A stretch of DNA of 13,908 nucleotides from Discostella pseudostelligera (Eukaryota; Bacillariophyta; Thalassiosirophyceae; Thalassiosirales; Thalassiosiraceae), in the NCBI GenBank assembly GCA_036940085.1, contig JALLBK010000573.1, positions 6,524 through 20,431 of the forward strand. The letters run 5' to 3'. The translations under genes and the position numbers were made by a program. Position 1 is the first letter of the stretch, and the number at the start of each line of letters is the position of its first letter. Of this stretch, positions 9,867 to 13,908 are shown piece by piece. The notes under the pieces were generated by a model. The model was not told the DNA's origin and ran no database searches. It saw nothing but the letters and a program-made list of their open reading frames with translations.

Positions 9867-9940
9867 TGAATTAAAATTTGAAATTTAAAAGGATACTTAG
9901 GGATATTTGAAATTAAATTTTGAAATTATAAAGATACTTA
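9867..9940 (+). repeat. Two imperfect 33-bp AT-rich direct repeats
   Basis: Copy 1 is 9867-9899 and copy 2 is 9908-9940, a spacing of 41 bp. Both start TGAA/TGAAA with A/T runs and end in the same GATACTTA. They share most positions and differ mainly by shifted A/T runs. A related TGAAAGATAATTAAG stretch lies just to the left (9845-9859). They lie midway in the divergent promoter. Confidence 0.6.
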
Positions 9941-10125
9941 ACATTCAATTTCTACACCACCAATCCACTTCCACCGCCGGCTCACGCACCGCCGCCGCCC
10001 GCCACAGCAGCGTCGCATGCAGCCGTATCCGTATCCTATTCCTATTGTGTATTGCCTATTGCCATTGCCAACCCTCATCGTGCTCTTGGTGAAGAAAGGG
10101 CCATCAACTCGTGCAATATCGCGTC

Positions 10126-10945
10126 ATGTCCTTCCTGCGTCCACTTTCCAGCGTCGTGGTCAGGGGGGCCGCCTCTTCCGCCGCCGGGAGGATGCGCCCA
10201 TCATCCGCTGCCGCCGCCGAAATATTTAATGCCACTCCAATCATCACCCACTATCGATCCAAACACTCCGCGACACAAGTGAATCGCCTATTCAAAAAAA
10301 ATCCAGCTAGGTTACGACTACTAAAGAAAGAGGGGGGTATTACTCCTAGCGAACAGAAGCAGTTGGCCATGCAGCAAATTCCGGACCCTGCCTATCCAAC
10401 AATACATAAACCGACCTTTCTAGCTAATGGGTGGTCGGCACCACCTCCACCGGAAGTGCAAATACCTGAATATCCATTTAAAGTTGTTAGGACTGGAAAT
10501 AAACCCTTTGGGGCGGTGGGATTTTTGCCGGTATATCGAGATGTGCGGTGAGTATTAGGTACCATCAGTGTGATGGTTGTGTCGATATTTGACATGAGAC
10601 ATGAAGCCGGGGGGCTGACTTTCTGCAACTCTTACTTACATGCAATCTTGCATTGCTTTACTACCTCCGCGTGTCAGAATCCATGGCACCAAACACACCA
10701 CCATCGTCCGGAATGTAAAAGGAGACACCAACGCATTCATAAACGAACTACGAGCGGTATTGAAACTACCCCAAAATAAAAAAGGCATCTTAACATCGGC
10801 ATCGACGCGTGGACATGGAGGAGGAACGGCTGGACGGGGTGTGAATTCGGAAAATCCCATTCGTATTCGTACCGGGGGGGCAATTGAAGTGAATGGGGAT
10901 TATGCGAGGGAAGTGAAGCGTTGGTTGGCTGGACTTGGATTTTAA
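10126..10945 (+). CDS. MRPL49: Mitochondrial large-subunit ribosomal protein mL49 (Img2 family)
   Basis: Component of the mitochondrial ribosome large subunit. Exons 10126-10547 and 10678-10945, joined across a 130-nt intron (donor CG|GTGAGT, acceptor GTGTCAG) at phase 2; predicted 229 residues. The N-terminus (M-S-F-L-R-P-L-S-S-V-V-V-R-G) is an Arg/Ser/Ala-rich mitochondrial targeting peptide. The Img2/mL49 domain fills the C-terminal half: Y-P-F-K-V-V-R-T, G-F-L-P-V-Y-R-D, then T-T-I-V-R-N-V-K-G-D and finally I-R-I-R-T-G-G-A-I-E-V-N-G-D-Y, ending V-K-R-W-L-A-G-L-G-F. Human MRPL49 has the same order (P-V-Y-K-D, V-I-R-K-V-E-G-D, L-R-I-K-G, W-L-L-E-K-G-F at the C-terminus). An in-frame Met at 10111 is the alternative start. 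Head-to-head with the membrane-lipase gene. Confidence 0.85.
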
Positions 10946-11310
10946 TGGATATGAACGTCGATGATGTGTGTGTCCATGCCGAAGAATAATCAAAACGTTG
11001 AAAGGGATTATATATTCAATTTACTCTTTGTCGACGGAGGGGAATAAATGGCATCGTGTATGCAGACCGACGTCTACCGCATGCATCACCGTCCCAAGTA
11101 ATCTGTCTTCATGCACGTGGTCGATATGGTACAGGAAGTTGGTCGGTGTAGAGTGATAAATAATGAACCGTTTGCTGATTATTGATATCTAGATAGTATC
11201 GATATTTGTTTGTGTTGTTATGTGGGGACTTGGTTCCTCCACCTCCATCAAATACGAGAGTAAAATTTCAAGAATCGACTGTAGTAACAGTGGAGGTGCA
11301 AAAGAAAAAA
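10946..11310. other. Intergenic region between mL49 and tRNA-Val
   Basis: This 365-bp interval holds the mL49 3' untranslated region. One CACGTG is present at about 11114-11119. I see no reading frame of substance, repeat or RNA gene. Confidence 0.5.
11301..11310 (-). terminator. Pol III terminator of tRNA-Val
   Basis: On the minus strand TTTTTTCTTT begins at the base after the tRNA discriminator, a standard oligo-T stop for RNA polymerase III. Confidence 0.75.
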
Positions 11311-11384
11311 TACACTGAATGGGAATCGAACCCACGACCTCAGCCGTGTTAAGGCCGCGTCATAACCAACTAGACCATCGGTGC
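11311..11384 (-). tRNA. tRNA-Val: tRNA-Val (anticodon AAC)
   Basis: The 74-nt minus-strand gene folds as a cloverleaf. D arm GTCT...GAC contains the A box TGGTCTAGTTGG. The anticodon stem CGGCC/GGCTG closes loop TTAACAC with anticodon AAC (reads GTT/GTC as inosine). The T arm GTGGG/CCCAT closes TTCGATT, with B box GGTTCGATTCC. The discriminator is A. The acceptor stem GCACCGA/TCAGTGT has a C-A mismatch at the fifth pair and a G-U at the first. No intron and no encoded CCA. A T6 Pol III terminator follows at once (11310-11305). Confidence 0.88.
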
Positions 11385-11643
11385 ATAATTCAGCACGCAC
11401 CTTTATTATTTATGAATTTAAAAAGCTCTATTGGAGTGTGTGTATGGTGTATGATGTACTATCATATGCTACCATACTGTAATTGCTTTGATTGATGTCA
11501 ATATTTATATCAATGCAACTTGCTAGTGATTTTCTCCCTTGCTACCTCATCCCTCAAACTCAAACTACTGTTACTGTATTTTCACCACGGCCACTTCCTT
11601 GTCGTCTCTTAGTACCATTCTTTTCATTCATGAACATGCTGCT

Positions 11644-11780
11644 GGTAGTACTACACCCTGTAGTACTACTAGTGATTTCCCTCACAGGTAACATGGTGAA
11701 TGCCGGTTTCCTTGCATTTATTAGGATTTCATATTCATCGACATTCCCTTCTAGTAGATATACATGCTAGTAGTACTACC
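11644..11780. repeat. Short inverted repeats built on GTAGTACTAC
   Basis: GTAGTACTACTAG (11660-11672) and its exact reverse complement CTAGTAGTACTAC (11767-11779) are 94 bp apart. A third copy, GGTAGTACTAC (11644-11654), is the reverse complement of 11770-11780. The core is itself palindromic. No reading frame or target-site duplication marks a mobile element. Confidence 0.6.
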
Positions 11781-12070
11781 ATTATTCCCGCCTGGCAGGT
11801 GTGCTGGTGCAAGCAGCAAGCAGGGGTTAGATACCTCATCCTCACAAACACTACATGTCATATGCATGATCTCAAGAATCTTGTGGTATGATGTTATTGT
11901 TATACCTATACATGATATGAATACACCACTATTTTACTCAATCAAGCTTGACCTCCTTCTTCTCAGCTGTTTTCTCCCTTCTCCTCCACCTTGCTGGTAT
12001 TGGCATCATCTAGAGTAACATACTACTCCTGCAGACTCCTCCATGACTCCACCTTAGCATCATCATCCAT

Positions 12071-12209
12071 CTTGACCCATGACCATGACCTTTGACCCTT
12101 GACCTTGAGATATCAACATCAACTATGGCAGCCGGCAGCCTCCCCATGATCATCATCATCATCCTCTACTACTACTTTGACCTTAACATCATCTTTGGCA
12201 GCCTCCACC
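12071..12209 (+). repeat. Decayed local duplication with TGACC words
   Basis: TGACC occurs five times in about 35 bp (12073-12106). The run TTGACCTT...AACATCA...GGCAGCCTCC at about 12100-12145 recurs in shortened form at 12177-12208. Between them is an ATC microsatellite (about 12149-12163). This looks like an old minisatellite. TTGACC also resembles a plant W-box, but repeat origin is the simpler reading. Confidence 0.45.
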
Positions 12210-12240
12210 TCATCACTCATCATCCTGCTCCTCCATCGCT

Positions 12241-12268
12241 CACCACTCACCACTCACCACTCACCACC
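12241..12268 (+). repeat. (CACCACT)4 tandem repeat
   Basis: Three exact CACCACT units plus a fourth ending CACCACC, four 7-bp units in a row, directly readable. Confidence 0.9.
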
Positions 12269-12384
12269 AAAACTTGAAATCAGCTACTACTACAATATCA
12301 TGGCAGCTTCCTCAACCTTATCATGCTGATCCCCCTGTCCCTCCTCCTCTATGCCATGATTTACAGTGCAGTGGCCTTCACCCC

Positions 12385-12540
12385 ATCCTGAGTTGCAGTT
12401 GGAGAAGAGAACAGAGTGTTTCTGTTTCTGGCACAAGAGATGTGAGTTCATCTAGGACTCTTGATTTCATTGATGGCATTGCCATCATCAACCTCCACCC
12501 TGCTGAGTTGCTATTGAAGAAGAGAATGAATGTGTTGCTG
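12385..12540 (+). repeat. Two imperfect ~42-bp direct repeats
   Basis: Copies at about 12385-12426 and 12498-12540 share CCTG(CT)GAGTTGC, then TTGAAGAAGAGAA-like and GTGTT(T/G)CTG blocks, with a period of about 113 bp. By eye roughly three quarters of positions agree. They are part of the degenerate duplication landscape of this gene-poor region. Confidence 0.45.
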
Positions 12541-13908
12541 ATTTTCTTGTACTAATCGTCAATGATGATGGCTGATGGTGAATTATTGATATTGAGGACT
12601 TGAACCAGCATGCATCATGGTGGATCAGATGGATGGTGGACCAGGCTGGCAGAGGATGACTCCTGGTTCCTGGTGGGTGGTAACAACCTCCTGGACCTGC
12701 TGCAGTGGACCTGGCCCCCAGCCATGCTCGACCCAGAGTCCACCAATGCCACTAAGGAGGTTCAGGTCGGCACTTTAGTACTGGTGCTGTCTGCATTTGG
12801 TGCCATTATTTAAATTTAAAATTCTTTCATTAATTGTAGTATGACAGCAACTACATAACTACAATCACACCAGAGCAACAATGTGGTATTTGTTTGGAGC
12901 ATCCTCAAGCACCTGAGGAGGAGGCAAGAGGTGCAGAAAAACTGAGCAGCTTGATGGATGGCAATATTACAACAAAACATCAATTCACAGCAGATGTATC
13001 TTTCATTATGGGGCTTGTTTGGCAATTCACTTTCCATGGATCCAATCTAATCCAAATTGTTGATCCTTGATTGGCAAATTTCCATGCACTCATTGTTATT
13101 TGAAATAATGCACATCTTGGATATATATGAGTTCCTTGTGCATCCAGTACAAGTCTTTCAGAAAGACTACAAAATCATGGGTCATGGGCAGCTCACAAGG
13201 CACTAAAACTAGGCAGGTCAAGTATCTACTAGTGGACAAAGAACATGGAACATTTGAAAGTTGATTCCACAATGCCAACTACCATACTAAGATTTTACAC
13301 AGATTCATTTGTTGCGTTAATGGAGAAGAACATCATGGGGCCATTCTTGCCTAGCCGATGTCAACAATATAAGTATGATATGCGGCAATGCTGGGTACTC
13401 TTGCTATCAGTGGGAAGAAGGAAACGGAATTGGCAAAGTACTTGTATCATTACCTTCTTGGCAAAGGTTCTGGGCCTGTCCTACTACACACAGCAAAATG
13501 CAGGAACTTTCTTAGAAGAGGTGGTATGTTCATGTGTAACTGTTAGTACAGATACAATGGCAAAAACAAAAAGAAGGCAACGGCTGCTGAGTGGAGATTC
13601 AATTGACACAAGACCTGAAGAAGGGCAAAAAGTGAAAGGGCAACCATGGTTGGATGTGAATAAGGCGCATGGAGTTATTGGTGGAGATCATTGATTATGG
13701 TTGCAGCCACATCTTTTGTACCAATAGGCTGGTGGCTGTTGGCTGGCAGTAGTGCAGATTAGTAGTAGCTACTTCACCAGCCATCCTCCTTCTTCTTGAT
13801 CATCTTTTCATCCTCTCTCCTCAGTTTCTTGCATCATCATCACCAGCAAGCAACCTTTTCCCCACAGCCTCAGTTCTCAGTTTGCACCCTCAGTCATCTC
13901 CTCACCTT

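Larger units (their letters stand above)
9670..10125. promoter_or_regulatory. Divergent promoter region, membrane-lipase gene and mL49
   Basis: This 456-bp interval separates the head-to-head start codons. It holds a GTT microsatellite near the lipase-gene side (about 9759-9787), a very AT-rich block with a 33-bp duplicated unit (9852-9940), and a pyrimidine/CCG-rich leader next to mL49. Promoter function follows from the arrangement; no specific element is proven. Confidence 0.5.
11385..13908. other. Gene-poor region, no recognisable gene
   Basis: For about 2.5 kb I find no coding sequence I can name. Plus-strand frames at 11492-11770, 12274-12555, 12610-12813 and 13245-13694 are open for 67-149 codons. 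Their translations carry no recognisable motif, and none joins to a neighbour by an obvious intron. The plus strand is rich in CATCATC, CTCC and TGACC words, unlike the left part of the window. The far right end (from about 13770) is pyrimidine-rich with repeated CTCAGTT/CCTCAGT words and could be the leader or promoter of a gene to the right. Absence of homology is only my reading. Confidence 0.5.

Noticed and set aside
12071..12108. W-box (TTGACC) regulatory cluster
   Set aside because: The words sit in a visibly degenerate repeat and no gene start is close by.
13245..13694. 149-codon plus-strand frame as a real protein
   Set aside because: No recognisable motif, no promoter or splice context, and another frame over the same bases looks equally protein-like; left as part of the unassigned region.

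Overview
The window looks like nuclear DNA of a photosynthetic stramenopile, most likely a diatom. Genes are compact and mostly split by short GT-AG introns (73 to 130 nt where complete). One protein carries the bipartite plastid presequence typical of red-alga-derived complex plastids: a signal peptide followed by Phe at the predicted cleavage site. Nuclear-encoded mitochondrial ribosomal proteins and a Pol III tRNA-Val are also present. Species assignment is not possible from sequence alone.

Layout from left to right. Positions 1-287 (minus) hold the first coding exon of calmodulin and the start of an intron that runs off the window. Positions 288-972 contain its 5' flank with four CACGTG boxes. 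Positions 973-1762 (minus) hold a calmodulin-like paralog with four EF-hands. A shared 5' region leads to mitoribosomal protein mL41 (about 2139-2663, plus). Positions 2664-3463 hold a weakly supported minus-strand reading frame and more CACGTG boxes. Positions 3464-3979 (plus) encode a plastid-targeted ClpS-like protein. Converging on it, 4306-9669 (minus) is a five-exon gene of about 1672 residues that joins a long disordered N-terminus, an eight-pass Wntless/TMEM181-like (GOST) membrane module and a complete class 3 lipase domain. A 456-bp divergent promoter region separates it from mitoribosomal protein mL49 (10126-10945, plus). A tRNA-Val(AAC) lies at 11311-11384 (minus). From about 11.4 kb to the end the sequence is gene-poor, with simple repeats and decayed local duplications.

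The genes do not form one pathway. Two themes are visible: calcium signalling (tandem CaM/CaM-like pair with a conserved intron position) and organelle function (mL41, mL49, plastid ClpS-like). The most interesting gene is the receptor-like membrane protein fused to a lipase. Its predicted topology puts the lipase catalytic triad in the cytosol and nearly all glycosylation sequons of the membrane module in the lumen. All identifications rest on reading the sequence against remembered family features; no search was run.
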